Source: Burkholderia sp. WAC0059 (GTDB taxonomy: Bacteria > Pseudomonadota > Gammaproteobacteria > Burkholderiales > Burkholderiaceae). From it: 64,000 bases of DNA. Location: assembly GCF_002870125.1 (NCBI RefSeq), contig NZ_PNEO01000011.1:1-64000 (forward strand). Direction: 5' to 3'. Every line of letters starts with the position of its first letter. The first letter of the stretch is position 1. The notes beneath the pieces are model-generated. The model was not told the DNA's origin. It worked only from the letters and a program-made list of their open reading frames with translations, and ran no database searches. This document shows, piece after piece, positions 1-8,509 of the stretch. A program made the position numbers and the translations under genes.

Positions 1-835
1 GCGGCGCGACAGGCGCGGGCGCGGCGTTCGCCGCCGGCGCGACGCTTGCGGGCGCGGCCGGCTCGGCGGCGGCCGGCGCGGCGCCGGCCCGGTCCACCGT
101 GATCTGGCTCTCGTCGATCACGAAGCAGCACACCGCGATGATGTCGCCGGACGGCACGTCGGTGTCGAGATAGACGGTGAGATCGTTGCCGTTCTTCGCC
201 TGCTCGACGACGTGGCCCAGGTTGCCGAGCTCCTCGAGCAGCAGCGCCTCGTCGGCCTCGCCGACGCCGCGCAGCACGATGCGCAGATGGCCGCCGCCGG
301 CCGCGTCCCCGGCCGACGTTCCGCCCTGGTCGTGCGCGCCGATCGCCTCGTCGACGACGTGCTCCGGCGCGCCGGACACCGGGGCCGCCGAAGCGGGCGC
401 GGCGGCGGCCCCGGGCGCCGGCTTTTCCTCGACCGGCAAACCGCGGCTTTCCGCGTACAGCCGCTCGAGCTTCGCGCAGATCGCCGCGGTGGCTTCGGCG
501 TCGGGCTCGGCGCTCGCGCGGTAGGCCGAGAGCTGTCCGGAGAGCACGTCCTTGGTTTCGAGGAACGTGTCGATCATGTCCTTGCGCAGCACGAGTTCGT
601 TGTTGCGCGCGCGATCGAGCAGCGATTCGAGAATGTGCGTGGTTTCGGTGAGCGCGGTGAACCCGAACGTCGCCGCGCCGCCCTTGATCGAGTGCGCGGC
701 GCGGAAGATCGCCGCCAGATCCTCGGGATCGGGGCGGCCGACGTCGAGATTCAGCAGAAGCTGCTCCATCTGGGCGAGCAATTCGTCCGCTTCGTCGAAA
801 AACGTCTGGTAGAACTGGGTAATGTCGAGTGTCAT
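1..835 (-). CDS. cheA: Chemotaxis histidine kinase CheA (N-terminal part, cut by window edge)
   Basis: Chemotaxis sensor kinase that autophosphorylates and passes phosphate to CheY and CheB. Only the first 278 residues are in the window. The start codon at 835 opens an HPt (P1) domain with the hallmark AAHSIKGGAATFGF, where His48 is the phosphorylated residue. An Ala/Pro-rich linker follows (about 140-180), then a P2-like region. The rest of the linker is again Ala/Pro-rich and runs into position 1; dimerisation, ATPase and CheW-like domains must lie to the left. It is last in the visible order motA-motB-cheY-cheA, 55 bp after cheY, so it is probably co-transcribed from the sigma-28-type promoter upstream of motA. 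Confidence 0.95.
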   Translation of the reverse strand, partial: MTLDITQFYQTFFDEADELLAQMEQLLLNLDVGRPDPEDLAAIFRAAHSIKGGAATFGFTALTETTHILESLLDRARNNELVLRKDMIDTFLETKDVLSGQLSAYRASAEPDAEATAAICAKLERLYAESRGLPVEEKPAPGAAAAPASAAPVSGAPEHVVDEAIGAHDQGGTSAGDAAGGGHLRIVLRGVGEADEALLLEELGNLGHVVEQAKNGNDLTVYLDTDVPSGDIIAVCCFVIDESQITVDRAGAAPAAAEPAAPASVAPAANAAPAPVAP

Positions 836-890
836 GCCTGGGTCACCGCGAAATATCAGGGGTGGGAAGCATCGTGCGCCTGCGGCCGCG

Positions 891-1280
891 TCACGGGTTC
901 GCGGACGGCGCCGCCGTCTCGCCGAGCGAGCCCACCAGGTCGACCAGCAAATCCGGATCGACCGGCTTTTCGATCCAGCCGGTGGCGCCCGCCTCGCGCA
1001 CCGCCGCCTTGAACGTTTCGTCCGATTCGGTCGTGAGCACGAGAATCGGCGTCGCCGCGTAGGCCGGATTCGCGCGCAGCCGCCGGATCAGGTCGAGCCC
1101 GCTCATGTGCGGCATGTACTGGTCGGTCAGCACCAGGTCGAAGTGCTGCGCAAGCGCGTGCTCCAGCCCCTCGTCGCCGTCCTTCGCCAGCGTGACGCCG
1201 TAGCCGGCGGCCGTCAGCGTCGCCTGCAGGATTTCCCGCATCGACGCCGAATCATCTATCGCCAGAATATTCGTAATCAT
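891..1280 (-). CDS. cheY: Chemotaxis response regulator CheY
   Basis: Single-domain receiver of 129 residues that controls flagellar motor switching when phosphorylated by CheA. The acidic pocket is Asp9/Asp10 (AIDDSASM), the phospho-acceptor Asp53 (LTDQYMPHMSG), the switch residue Thr83 (LVLTTES) and the invariant Lys105 (IEKPVD). The start at 1280 was chosen over an upstream one at 1349 because MITNILAIDD matches the usual receiver N-terminus and a GAGGA ribosome-binding site sits six bases before it. It lies between motB and cheA on the same strand. A C-terminal tail of about ten Ala/Pro/Ser residues is short and unremarkable. Confidence 0.95.
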   Translation of the reverse strand: MITNILAIDDSASMREILQATLTAAGYGVTLAKDGDEGLEHALAQHFDLVLTDQYMPHMSGLDLIRRLRANPAYAATPILVLTTESDETFKAAVREAGATGWIEKPVDPDLLVDLVGSLGETAAPSANP

Positions 1281-1455
1281 CCGATCCTCGCTCGCGTGCC
1301 GCTCGCCGGTTCCTGCTTCGCCTGCCCTTTTTGCCGCGCGACCCGTCACGCTGCTCCTCTCATGCCGTCGTTCCCGCCTGCTACGCCATCGTCACCGATG
1401 CCATCGCTCCCGCTTGTCCCGCTTGTCCCGCCTGCCCCTCTCGTCCTGCCGCCGC

Positions 1456-2472
1456 TCACGGCGCCGCCGCCGGCGCGGCGCCTTCGGCGGGCGGCGCCAC
1501 GGCCGGCGACGCGGGCGCGACGCCCGGCAGCAGCGACTGGGCGCCGGCCGCGTCGTCGGAAATCGTCGTCGCCGTCGTGTCGTCGTGCATCAGCGCCGCT
1601 TCCGAGCGGTGGTTCAGCACGATGATGCTGATGCGGCGGTTCTCCGGCGCGAGCGGGTTGGCCTTGTCCAGGTTCTCCGACGACGCGAGGCCGATCACGC
1701 GCAGCACCTTGCTTTCGTCCATGCCGCCCGCGATCAGCTCGCGGCGCGAGGCGTTCGCGCGGTCCGACGAAAGCTCCCAGTTGCTGTAGCCCTTCTCGCC
1801 GCCGGCATACGGCACGGCGTCGGTATGCCCCTGCACCACGATGTGGTTCGGCACGTCGTTCAGCATCTGGCCGATCGCGCGCAGGATGTCGCGCATGTAC
1901 GGCTCCACCTGGTCGCTCGCGGTCGCGAACATCGGCCGCTTCTGCGAATCGACGATCTCGATGCGCAGACCCGTGAGCGTCGACTCGATGCGGATCTGCT
2001 GCTTGAACTGGCGCAGCACCGGGTTCGCCTCGATCGCGTCCATCAGCCGGATCTGCAATTCGTGCAGCCGCGCCTGCTCCTGGGCGTCCTGCTCGGCGTG
2101 CACCTGCTGCCGCATGATCTGGTTCCGGACCGGTGCGATCTCCGAATTGCGCGCCTCCGCCGTGTCGGCGCGGTGGGTCACGCCCTGCTGGGTCGTCGAC
2201 ACGTCGCGGCCGCCGCCGCGCACGATGCTCGAATCCTCGGCGCTGCGCTGGCCGCCCCACAGCGTGATGCGCAGCGGCTGCTGGAAATACTTTGCGATGC
2301 CGTGCAGTTGCGGCGGCGAAACCGAACTGAGCAGCCACATCAGCAGGAAGAACGCCATCATCGCGGTCATGAAGTCCGCGTAGGCAAGCTTCCATGCGCC
2401 GCCGTGATGCCCCTTCCTCGCCGGCGCGACGCGCCGCACGACGATCGCGCGCTCCTTCTCGTTGGTACTCAT
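1456..2472 (-). CDS. motB: Flagellar motor stator protein MotB
   Basis: Stator subunit of 338 residues that anchors the MotA/B proton channel to peptidoglycan. The N-terminal cytoplasmic basic stretch leads into the single membrane helix WKLAYADFMTAMMAFF, with the proton-carrying Asp33. The C-terminal half is an OmpA-like peptidoglycan-binding domain (VQGHTDAVPY ... ENRRISIIVL). The start at 2472 (MSTNEKERA) was preferred over 2499, which would add only Arg-rich residues and overlap motA. As chosen, it begins 23 bp after the motA stop codon. The tail after the OmpA domain is long, low-complexity and Ala/Pro-rich. Confidence 0.95.
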   Translation of the reverse strand: MSTNEKERAIVVRRVAPARKGHHGGAWKLAYADFMTAMMAFFLLMWLLSSVSPPQLHGIAKYFQQPLRITLWGGQRSAEDSSIVRGGGRDVSTTQQGVTHRADTAEARNSEIAPVRNQIMRQQVHAEQDAQEQARLHELQIRLMDAIEANPVLRQFKQQIRIESTLTGLRIEIVDSQKRPMFATASDQVEPYMRDILRAIGQMLNDVPNHIVVQGHTDAVPYAGGEKGYSNWELSSDRANASRRELIAGGMDESKVLRVIGLASSENLDKANPLAPENRRISIIVLNHRSEAALMHDDTTATTISDDAAGAQSLLPGVAPASPAVAPPAEGAAPAAAP

Positions 2473-2495
2473 CCGCCGTCTCCTCGCATGCCGCG

Positions 2496-3356
2496 TCACT
2501 TCGCCCTTACGCGGCGCACGTGCTCTTCGAGCTCGGAAAACGACGGACGCTCGGTCGAGAACAGCACCTTACGGCCGAACTCGACCGCGATCGCCGGCGC
2601 ATAGCCGTTCAGACTCGCGAGTATCGTCACCTTGATGCACTGGAACATCTTGGTCGCCTCGGTCACGCGCTGTTCGGCGAGGCTGGCCAGCGGACCGATG
2701 AGACCGTACGAAAGCAGGATGCCGAGGAACGTGCCGACGAGCGCCTGGGCGATCATCTCGCCGAGCACGGCGGGCGGCTTGTCGGCCGAGGCCATCGTGT
2801 GCACGACGCCCATCACGGCCGCGACGATGCCGAAGGCCGGCATCGCGTCGCCCGTTTTCGCGAGCGCGTTGGCCGGCGCCTCGCCTTCCGCGTGATGGGT
2901 CTCGATTTCCTCGTCCATCAGGCTTTCGATTTCGAAAGCGTTCATGTTGCCGCCGACCATGAGCCGCAGGTAGTCGGTCAGGAATTCGATGATCTCGCGG
3001 TCGGCGAGGATCTTGGGATACTGGGTGAAGATCGGGCTCTTCTGCGGATCGTCGATGTCGGCTTCGAGCGTGAGCGTGCCTTCCTTGCGCGCCTTCGCCA
3101 GCAGCACGTACAGGAGAGCCATCAGCTCCATGTAGACGTCCTTGTTGTACTTCGCGCCCTTGAAAAGGGTCGGGATGACGCGGACGGTCGCCTTGATGGT
3201 CTTGATGCCGTTGCCGAGGACGAACGAGCCGATCCCCGCGCCGGCGATCATCAGGATTTCGACCGGCTGCACGAGCGCTGCGAGATGGCCGCCCCCCAAC
3301 GCGTAGCCGCCGAAAACGGAGGCCAGCGTAACGAGTATTCCCACGAAAATCAGCAC
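2496..3356 (-). CDS. motA: Flagellar motor stator protein MotA
   Basis: Stator channel subunit of 286 residues, full length for the family. It shows four membrane segments: near residues 2-22, 32-50, 170-190 and 200-220. It keeps the conserved residues that interact with rotor FliG (Arg90 and Glu98 in the cytoplasmic loop) and Pro173 in DAMPAFGIVAAVMG. It is the first gene of the motA-motB-cheY-cheA set. The 308-bp gap upstream contains a good sigma-28-type promoter. In E. coli flhC lies directly upstream of motA; here that place is empty. Confidence 0.96.
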   Translation of the reverse strand: MLIFVGILVTLASVFGGYALGGGHLAALVQPVEILMIAGAGIGSFVLGNGIKTIKATVRVIPTLFKGAKYNKDVYMELMALLYVLLAKARKEGTLTLEADIDDPQKSPIFTQYPKILADREIIEFLTDYLRLMVGGNMNAFEIESLMDEEIETHHAEGEAPANALAKTGDAMPAFGIVAAVMGVVHTMASADKPPAVLGEMIAQALVGTFLGILLSYGLIGPLASLAEQRVTEATKMFQCIKVTILASLNGYAPAIAVEFGRKVLFSTERPSFSELEEHVRRVRAK

Positions 3357-3664
3357 AGCCGGATCCTCACAAGAGAGTGCAGCGGACCGCCTTCGACCCG
3401 CGCCGTTTACTCGGTTTACGGCATGGCCGCGGAAAACTTTGGGTTTCGTGTCGGGCTTGCGGCAGACGCGCCGGCGCGGTTCGGACGGCCGCCCCGCGGG
3501 CGTTTCCGCCCGGCTGCGACAACGGCGCCGCCGGCCGGCACGAATGAGGTCCGAAATGGGGCCCGAGGAACCGGCGCACGGCGGCGGCCCGGGGCGGACC
3601 CGCCTGCGGCGCCCCGGCGCAAGCGCGGCGAAAGGAAACGACGAAATCGGAAAGGATTACGGGA
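3357..3664. other. flhD-motA intergenic region where flhC would be expected
   Basis: This 308-bp gap is too short for flhC (about 550 bp). Reading the minus strand in all frames gives only Arg/Ala/Gly/Pro-rich peptides with none of the CxxC zinc ligands or conserved blocks of FlhC, so no recognisable remnant is present. The motA-proximal third carries the sigma-28-type promoter annotated separately. Confidence 0.6.
3415..3441 (-). promoter_or_regulatory. Sigma-28 (FliA) type promoter of motAB-cheYA
   Basis: On the minus strand, CAAAGTTT (3441-3434) is followed by an 11-base spacer and GCCGTAAA (3422-3415). The enterobacterial FliA consensus is TAAAGTTT-N11-GCCGATAA, so seven of eight and six of eight bases match at the exact spacing. 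It sits about 60 bp before the motA start, as expected for a late flagellar operon. Confidence 0.75.
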
Positions 3665-3991
3665 TCAGCCGATCTGTGCGGCGGGCTGGCTCGCCATCAG
3701 AACGGCCGCTTCGGCCGCCGCGACTTCGGCCGGCTTGCCCTTGTCGGCGAGCGAGCCGAGGATGGCGTGGTCGTCGAAGCGGAAACGGCAGAGCATCTGG
3801 TTCGACGCGGCAAGGCGCGTGGTCTGCGCGTCAGAGAGATTGACCAGCACGTCGGCCAGTTGCTCGGAAAGCCCCATGCGGAACATGCCCCTCGACTTGT
3901 CCTCGCGCAGCAGGCGTTGCGCGAGCAGCAGGTACGACAGGTTGACTTCCCTGATCTCGCTGAGCATGTCGCTCGACGTAGTCGCGCTCAT
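3665..3991 (-). CDS. flhD: Flagellar master regulator subunit FlhD
   Basis: FlhD, 108 residues, normally forms the FlhD4C2 complex with FlhC to activate the class II flagellar promoters. The helical N-terminal block SEIREVNLSYLLLAQRLLRE and the following GLSEQLADVLVNLS are typical, and Cys68 corresponds to the cysteine of the E. coli dimer interface. The start at 3991 (MSATTSSD) was chosen over 4069 because upstream residues are not FlhD-like. The expected partner flhC is not next to it. It is divergent from a glycosyltransferase gene across a 488-bp region with several inverted repeats that may be regulatory. Confidence 0.9.
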   Translation of the reverse strand: MSATTSSDMLSEIREVNLSYLLLAQRLLREDKSRGMFRMGLSEQLADVLVNLSDAQTTRLAASNQMLCRFRFDDHAILGSLADKGKPAEVAAAEAAVLMASQPAAQIG

Positions 3992-4479
3992 GGATTTTCC
4001 CCGAAACTCAATGCTGGCTGGTCGGCCCTGTCGAGAAAACGTTTGCCTGCCCGTTTCACGACGGTCCATCTTTTGCTGGAAGACAGGTCTTCATCGCGTC
4101 CCGTCTATGGTCCCGGCCCGATTGTGTCCAACGAATTTGCGGCCGGAAATTGGATGGAAGCCTTCTTCTTTAGAGAGAAGAAAACCAGACTTTCTGTAGG
4201 AATTTCTCCTACAGAGCATATTTGGCGGAAATGGAGAGGGCCGGGGAAGGGAAAAAGTACCGGCTCGCGACCGGCTTCATGGGCTGCGCGCGGGCTTCGC
4301 TGTAGCGTTTTTATGCATCCTGCTACAGTGCGTATTTCGCGCTGTAACAACATTAAGTGTTTGCAAAATAACTCGAATCGTCCCCCCAGTAGTCGATAAT
4401 GGGACCTAGGGATAACCCGATGCACCGCTGCGTGCCGTCTGTCAGGCACGCAGCCAGACTCAAGCAAGGAGATCGACTG
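3992..4479. promoter_or_regulatory. flhD regulatory region with inverted repeats
   Basis: This divergent 488-bp region is visibly more AT-rich than the flanks. It holds TTCTTCT/AGAAGAA at 4163-4182 (6-base spacer), a perfect CTGTAGGA/TCCTACAG dyad at 4194-4214 (5-base spacer) and CTGTAGC/GCTACAG at 4300-4328 (15-base spacer). The last two share the half-site CTGTAG and are about 110 bp apart centre to centre, which suggests repeated sites for one regulator. Promoter elements could not be assigned with confidence. Confidence 0.5.
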
Positions 4480-5547
4480 ATGCGAATCGCCCAAATCGCG
4501 CCGCTGTACGAAGCCGTGCCGCCCAAACTCTACGGCGGCACCGAGCGCGTCGTGTCCTATCTGACCGAAGCGCTGGTCGAACTCGGCCATGACGTGACGC
4601 TGTTCGCGAGCGGCGATTCGGTGACGTCGGCGAAGCTCGAAGCCGCGTGGCCGCGCGCGCTGCGCCTCGACCCGACGATCCGCGATGCGCTCGCGCCGCA
4701 CGTGCTGCTGCTCGAGCGCGTGCGCAGCATCGCGCACGAGTTCGACGTGCTGCACTTTCACCTCGACTATCTGCCGTTCCCGCTCTTCTCGACGCTCGAC
4801 ACGCCGTTCGTCACGACGCTGCACGGCCGTCTCGACCTGCCCGAGCTACAGCCCGTGTTCGACTCGTTCCCCGACGTGCCCGTCGTGTCGATTTCCGATT
4901 CGCAGCGCCTGCCGCTGCCGCAGGCGAACTGGCTCAGCACGATCTATCACGGGCTGCCCGAGCGGCTCCTGACGCCGCAGACCGACCGCAAACCCGAGTA
5001 CCTGGCGTTCCTCGGCCGCATCTGCCCGGAAAAGCGCGTCGACACGGCCATCAAGATCGCCGCGCAAAGCGGCCTGCCGCTCAAGATCGCGGCCAAGGTC
5101 GACAAGGTGGACCAGGAATACTTCAAGACGCAGATCGAGCCGCTGCTCTCGCAGGCGCACGTGGAATTCATCGGCGAGATCGACGAGACGCAGAAGCCCG
5201 CGTTCCTCTCGGGCGCGAAGGCGCTGCTCTTCCCGATCGACTGGTCGGAGCCGTTCGGCCTCGTCATGATCGAATCGATGGCCTGCGGCACGCCTGTCGT
5301 CGCGTTCAACCGCGGCTCGGTGCCGGAGGTGATCGACCACGGGCTGACGGGCTACATCGTCGAGGACGTGCAGGGCGCCGTGGCCGCGCTGCAGAACATC
5401 GATTCGCTCTCGCGCGAAGCGATTCGCGCGCAGTTCGAACAGCGCTTCAGTTCGATCGCGATGGCGCGCAATTATCTGAACAGCTATACGACGCTGATCG
5501 AGACGGCACAGCGTCCGGTGCTGCGCCGCGTCGCCGCCGGCGGCTGA
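4480..5547 (+). CDS. Glycosyltransferase family 4 (GT-B)
   Basis: Retaining GT-B glycosyltransferase of 355 residues; donor and acceptor are unknown. The N-terminal half starts MRIAQIAPLYEAVPPKLYGG, with the glycine-rich loop used for substrate binding. The C-terminal half begins at LAFLGRICPEKRVDTAI and carries the E-x7-E signature EPFGLVMIESMACGTPVV near residue 256, which contacts the nucleotide sugar. The start at 4480 has an AAGGAG ribosome-binding site nine bases upstream. It is divergent from flhD and ends 23 bp before a strong terminator, so it is probably monocistronic. There is no signal peptide, so it is likely cytosolic. Confidence 0.85.
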   Translation: MRIAQIAPLYEAVPPKLYGGTERVVSYLTEALVELGHDVTLFASGDSVTSAKLEAAWPRALRLDPTIRDALAPHVLLLERVRSIAHEFDVLHFHLDYLPFPLFSTLDTPFVTTLHGRLDLPELQPVFDSFPDVPVVSISDSQRLPLPQANWLSTIYHGLPERLLTPQTDRKPEYLAFLGRICPEKRVDTAIKIAAQSGLPLKIAAKVDKVDQEYFKTQIEPLLSQAHVEFIGEIDETQKPAFLSGAKALLFPIDWSEPFGLVMIESMACGTPVVAFNRGSVPEVIDHGLTGYIVEDVQGAVAALQNIDSLSREAIRAQFEQRFSSIAMARNYLNSYTTLIETAQRPVLRRVAAGG

Positions 5548-5570
5548 CGTTTTTTCTTCCGTGTTTCATG

Positions 5571-5602
5571 AAAACGCCGCATTGAACATGCGGCGTTTTT
5601 TT
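5571..5602 (+). terminator. Rho-independent terminator after the GT4 gene
   Basis: The arms ACGCCGCAT and ATGCGGCGT (about 5574-5595) enclose a five-base loop and are followed by a run of T. A matching A run precedes the stem, so it could also stop transcripts arriving from the minus-strand gene to the right. Confidence 0.9.
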
Positions 5603-5704
5603 ATGCGATCCCGAATAAGGAAGGGATAGCAGCGGATAACGACGAATAACAGCGACAAACCCGCGCGGGCGGCGGGATGGCCAACGACTTGCCGAACCGG
5701 CGCA

Positions 5705-6001
5705 TCAGCCGATCAGAAAACGTTCCCGATTTTTGCCGGCAATCCATTTCGGCGGCTTGCCGCGGCCGCTCCACGTCGCGCCCGTTTTCGGGTCCTGGTA
5801 ACGCGGCGGCAAGGGCGCCTTCTTCGGCGGACGGCCCCGTTTCGCCGCCGCGGCGAAACCGAGATCTTCGGCACTGAGACCGTATTCGGCAATCCTCTGC
5901 CGAATCGACGCGATCACCTCCGCAACCTCGTTGCGGCGCGCATCTTCGGCCTGCTCCTGCAGGCGGGCAATCTGCGCCTTGAGCTCCGAGTATTGCGACA
6001 T
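5705..6001 (-). CDS. H-NS family nucleoid-associated protein
   Basis: Small DNA-binding protein of 98 residues of the H-NS/BpH3 type, which bridges and silences AT-rich DNA. Residues 1-45 form the coiled-coil oligomerisation region (SELKAQIARLQEQAEDARR). Residues 54-60 are a basic linker (KRGRPPK). The C-terminal domain has the DNA-binding core TWSGRGKPPKWI. The start at 6001 has AGGGAG upstream. The GT4 terminator hairpin is also its likely 3' end. High-GC Burkholderia genomes carry several such paralogues; which one this is cannot be told. Confidence 0.9.
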   Translation of the reverse strand: MSQYSELKAQIARLQEQAEDARRNEVAEVIASIRQRIAEYGLSAEDLGFAAAAKRGRPPKKAPLPPRYQDPKTGATWSGRGKPPKWIAGKNRERFLIG

Positions 6002-6300
6002 TTCAATTCTCCCTTCATTCCTGGTAGATGCGACTCGAACGGCAGATTAGACGTAAATAACGGAATTAGCAATAAACAGCAATACGGACGTCAATACGAC
6101 TTTAGCCAGCATGGCGGCGATTTATCGTGTCGCCAGGCAGTAAATCCGGACGGGTAATCGGGAAAAATGCGGAATCAATACGCGAGGAATTTGCAATCGT
6201 TGACACTTACGCGGATCAATTCGCCCGATTTTCAAATTCCCCCGGGAACAGAGACGGTATTATTGCCGCTCCCTCAAATCGATTTCGCGAGGTATTCACG

Positions 6301-7014
6301 ATGCACTTATCCAAACGACTTGCTGCCGAACTATTCGGCACCGCCTGGCTGGTGCTCGGCGGCTGCGGCAGCGCGGTCATCGCGGCCAGTTTCGCCGGCC
6401 CCGTTCAGGGGCTCGGCATCGGCTTCGTCGGCGTCGCGTTCGCGTTCGGCCTGACCGTGCTCACGATGGCCTTCGCCATCGGCCACATTTCCGGATGCCA
6501 CCTGAATCCGGCGGTCAGCGTCGGCCTGACCGTCGCGGGGCGGTTCCCGGCGCGCGACCTCGTGCCGTACATCGTAGCCCAGGTCGTCGGCGGCGCGCTC
6601 GGCGCGCTTTTGCTCTACCTCATCGCGACCGGCAAGCCCGGTTTCGACGTGGTCTCGAACGGCTTCGCGACCAACGGCTACGGCGACCACTCGCCGGGGC
6701 ACTACTCGATGCAGGCGGCCTTCATCTGCGAGACGGTGATGACGGCCTTCTTCCTGTTCGTCATCCTCGGCGCCACCGATGCGCGCGCACCCGCCGGCTT
6801 CGCGCCGATCGCCATCGGCCTGTGCCTCACGCTGATCCACCTGATCTCGATTCCGGTGACGAACACGTCGGTCAACCCGGCGCGCTCGACGGGCCCGGCG
6901 CTGTTCGTCGGCGGCGCGGCGCTCTCGCAGCTTTGGCTGTTCTGGGTCGCGCCGATCCTCGGCGCCACGATCGCCGGCATCGTATATCCGCTGGTAGCTG
7001 GCCGACGACGTTAA
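6301..7014 (+). CDS. aqpZ: Aquaporin Z
   Basis: Water channel of the inner membrane, 237 residues, six membrane helices and two half-helices. Both NPA boxes are intact: Asn-Pro-Ala at 69-71 (HLNPAVS) and 192-194 (VNPARS). The Arg after the second box belongs to the selectivity filter. The N-terminus [20 protein letters not shown] is typical of AqpZ. The start at 6301 was preferred to upstream alternatives because the protein aligns with the family from there and a GCGAGG sequence precedes it. It is a single gene with its own AT-rich upstream region. Confidence 0.96.
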   Translation: MHLSKRLAAELFGTAWLVLGGCGSAVIAASFAGPVQGLGIGFVGVAFAFGLTVLTMAFAIGHISGCHLNPAVSVGLTVAGRFPARDLVPYIVAQVVGGALGALLLYLIATGKPGFDVVSNGFATNGYGDHSPGHYSMQAAFICETVMTAFFLFVILGATDARAPAGFAPIAIGLCLTLIHLISIPVTNTSVNPARSTGPALFVGGAALSQLWLFWVAPILGATIAGIVYPLVAGRRR

Positions 7015-7020
7015 GGTTTG

Positions 7021-7104
7021 GCCGCAGAGGCGCTTGCGCCGCTGCGGCAATCGGGAATCTGGGGGGGGGAAATCGGGGCGCCCGTGCGCGCGGCGCCCCG
7101 ATTT
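7021..7104 (+). terminator. Tandem hairpins after aqpZ
   Basis: The first hairpin pairs GCCGCAG (7021-7027) with CTGCGGC (7042-7048), with an inner GGCGC/GCGCC pair. The second is a 13-bp perfect stem, AAATCGGGGCGCC (7070-7082) with GGCGCCCCGATTT (7092-7104). There is no long T tract after either, so efficient intrinsic termination is uncertain. Confidence 0.5.
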
Positions 7105-7424
7105 CGTGGTCGTACCCGCTGGCAAAACAAGAATGAATAGCCCGGCGGCCCATATGGGAATCAGGATGATCCGCTGCGTTGAAACGCCTGCGTGTGCGGC
7201 TCGCCTGCCTCATGCCGCGAGCGACGGCAGCAAACCGCGCGTTTTCGCGTGAGCATGAAAGGCTCGACGGGCGTCCCGGCCCCAGCCTCGGCCGACGATT
7301 CAACTCGCCCCTGCTAACGATGGAGGGCGTAACGGTGGAAGGCGAAGAGGACGCACGGCGGCACTTTAACGGCAGTCACCTCGCCGCTATCGACAGCCTT
7401 GGCCAGGAATCAACCCGCGCCGCC
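7105..7424. other. Gene-poor gap
   Basis: About 320 bp between the aqpZ hairpins and the 3' end of the sugar kinase gene. The short open frames here have no recognisable protein signature, and I see no further structured element. Confidence 0.4.
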
Positions 7425-8315
7425 TCAGCGGAAGGCGATCCCTTTGCGTAACGCCTCCCGCTGCGCCAGCTTCAACGCACCGTGCGCCGAATCGGCAAGC
7501 GGCACGCGCAGCCGTTCGCGCACGACCTCGAGCACCCATTCGGAAAGAGTCGGCCCCAGTCCTCCGCATAGCGCGGTCGGCAGCGCGCCGGCGGGATCGA
7601 GCGCACGCATCATCTTCACGATGTCCTCGCCGGCCTGCGTCAACAACCTCCCGGCAAGCGGATGGTCGCGATGCGCGAGCACGATGGGCGCGAGCTCGGC
7701 GTAGGCGGTCTGATCCGCGGCGCAAAGCCAGACGATCAGACTCTCCCGGTCGGTGGCGCCGACGCGCTTGAGCAGCGCCCGCGCAAAGGCGTCGACAGGC
7801 TCGCGAGCGTCGAGCGCCTGCTGCGCGTGGACGATGGCGCGCAGCCCGAGCCAGGCGCCGCTCGCCTCGTCCCCCGACGGAAAACCGAAGCCGCCCGCGA
7901 TGCGCAGCGTGCCATCGGCCTCCAGCGCGGCCGCGATGCTGCCGGTACCGAGCGCGACGACGAGGCCCGGCTCGCCGCCATGCGCGCCGAGCAGCGTCGT
8001 GTAGGCGTCGCTCTCGATGGCCAGCCCCGCCAACTGCGGAGCCTGGGCGCGAAATGCCGCGAGCCAGTCCGGGTTGTTCACGCCGGCGAGACCGCATCCA
8101 AGCACGCAGCGTCCGGCATCGAACACGAGCCCGGCATTCGCGAAGACCGAGCGGCAACCGTCCAGGATGGCCTGCCACGCGCGCCCGACGCCGAGTCCGA
8201 GCCCGGATGGCCCGGCCGTGGCCTGCGCCAGCTCGACGCCGCGCGGGTCGCCAAGCACGACGCGGGTGCCGCTGCCGCCGCCGTCGATGCCGATCAGATA
8301 AAAAGAATGTCGCAT
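7425..8315 (-). CDS. BadF/BadG/BcrA/BcrD-type ATPase, probable N-acetylglucosamine/glucosamine kinase
   Basis: Cytosolic ASKHA-fold kinase of 296 residues. The phosphate-1 loop is YLIGIDGGGSGTRVVL near the N-terminus. A second nucleotide-binding block is VVALGTGSIAAALEADG and a third is LCGGLGPTLSEW. This is the arrangement in bacterial and eukaryotic GlcNAc kinases of the BadF family. The start at 8315 was selected because the long upstream extension lacks family similarity. The ribosome-binding site is weak. It is divergent from tag across about 200 bp. Substrate is inferred from the family only; another amino sugar is possible. Confidence 0.75.
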   Translation of the reverse strand: MRHSFYLIGIDGGGSGTRVVLGDPRGVELAQATAGPSGLGLGVGRAWQAILDGCRSVFANAGLVFDAGRCVLGCGLAGVNNPDWLAAFRAQAPQLAGLAIESDAYTTLLGAHGGEPGLVVALGTGSIAAALEADGTLRIAGGFGFPSGDEASGAWLGLRAIVHAQQALDAREPVDAFARALLKRVGATDRESLIVWLCAADQTAYAELAPIVLAHRDHPLAGRLLTQAGEDIVKMMRALDPAGALPTALCGGLGPTLSEWVLEVVRERLRVPLADSAHGALKLAQREALRKGIAFR

Positions 8316-8509
8316 GTGATGAGCCGGGTAGTAGCCGGAGGAATGCCTGGGAGCCCGGCGTGTGAAACGGATCGTGCCGTCAAGATTATCGGGCCGGCCC
8401 TCGCCCGGCAATTGGCCGAAAGAACTGTCCGGAAGGCCAGGGTGGTGACGCCGGCGCGATCCGCTATGCTGACGTGGCCTGCCAGATCCGTCCGCACAGG
8501 AGACCGAAC

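Noticed and set aside
3367..3622. Short minus-strand frames as a possible flhC remnant
   Set aside because: No zinc-ligand cysteines or conserved FlhC blocks are present in any frame.
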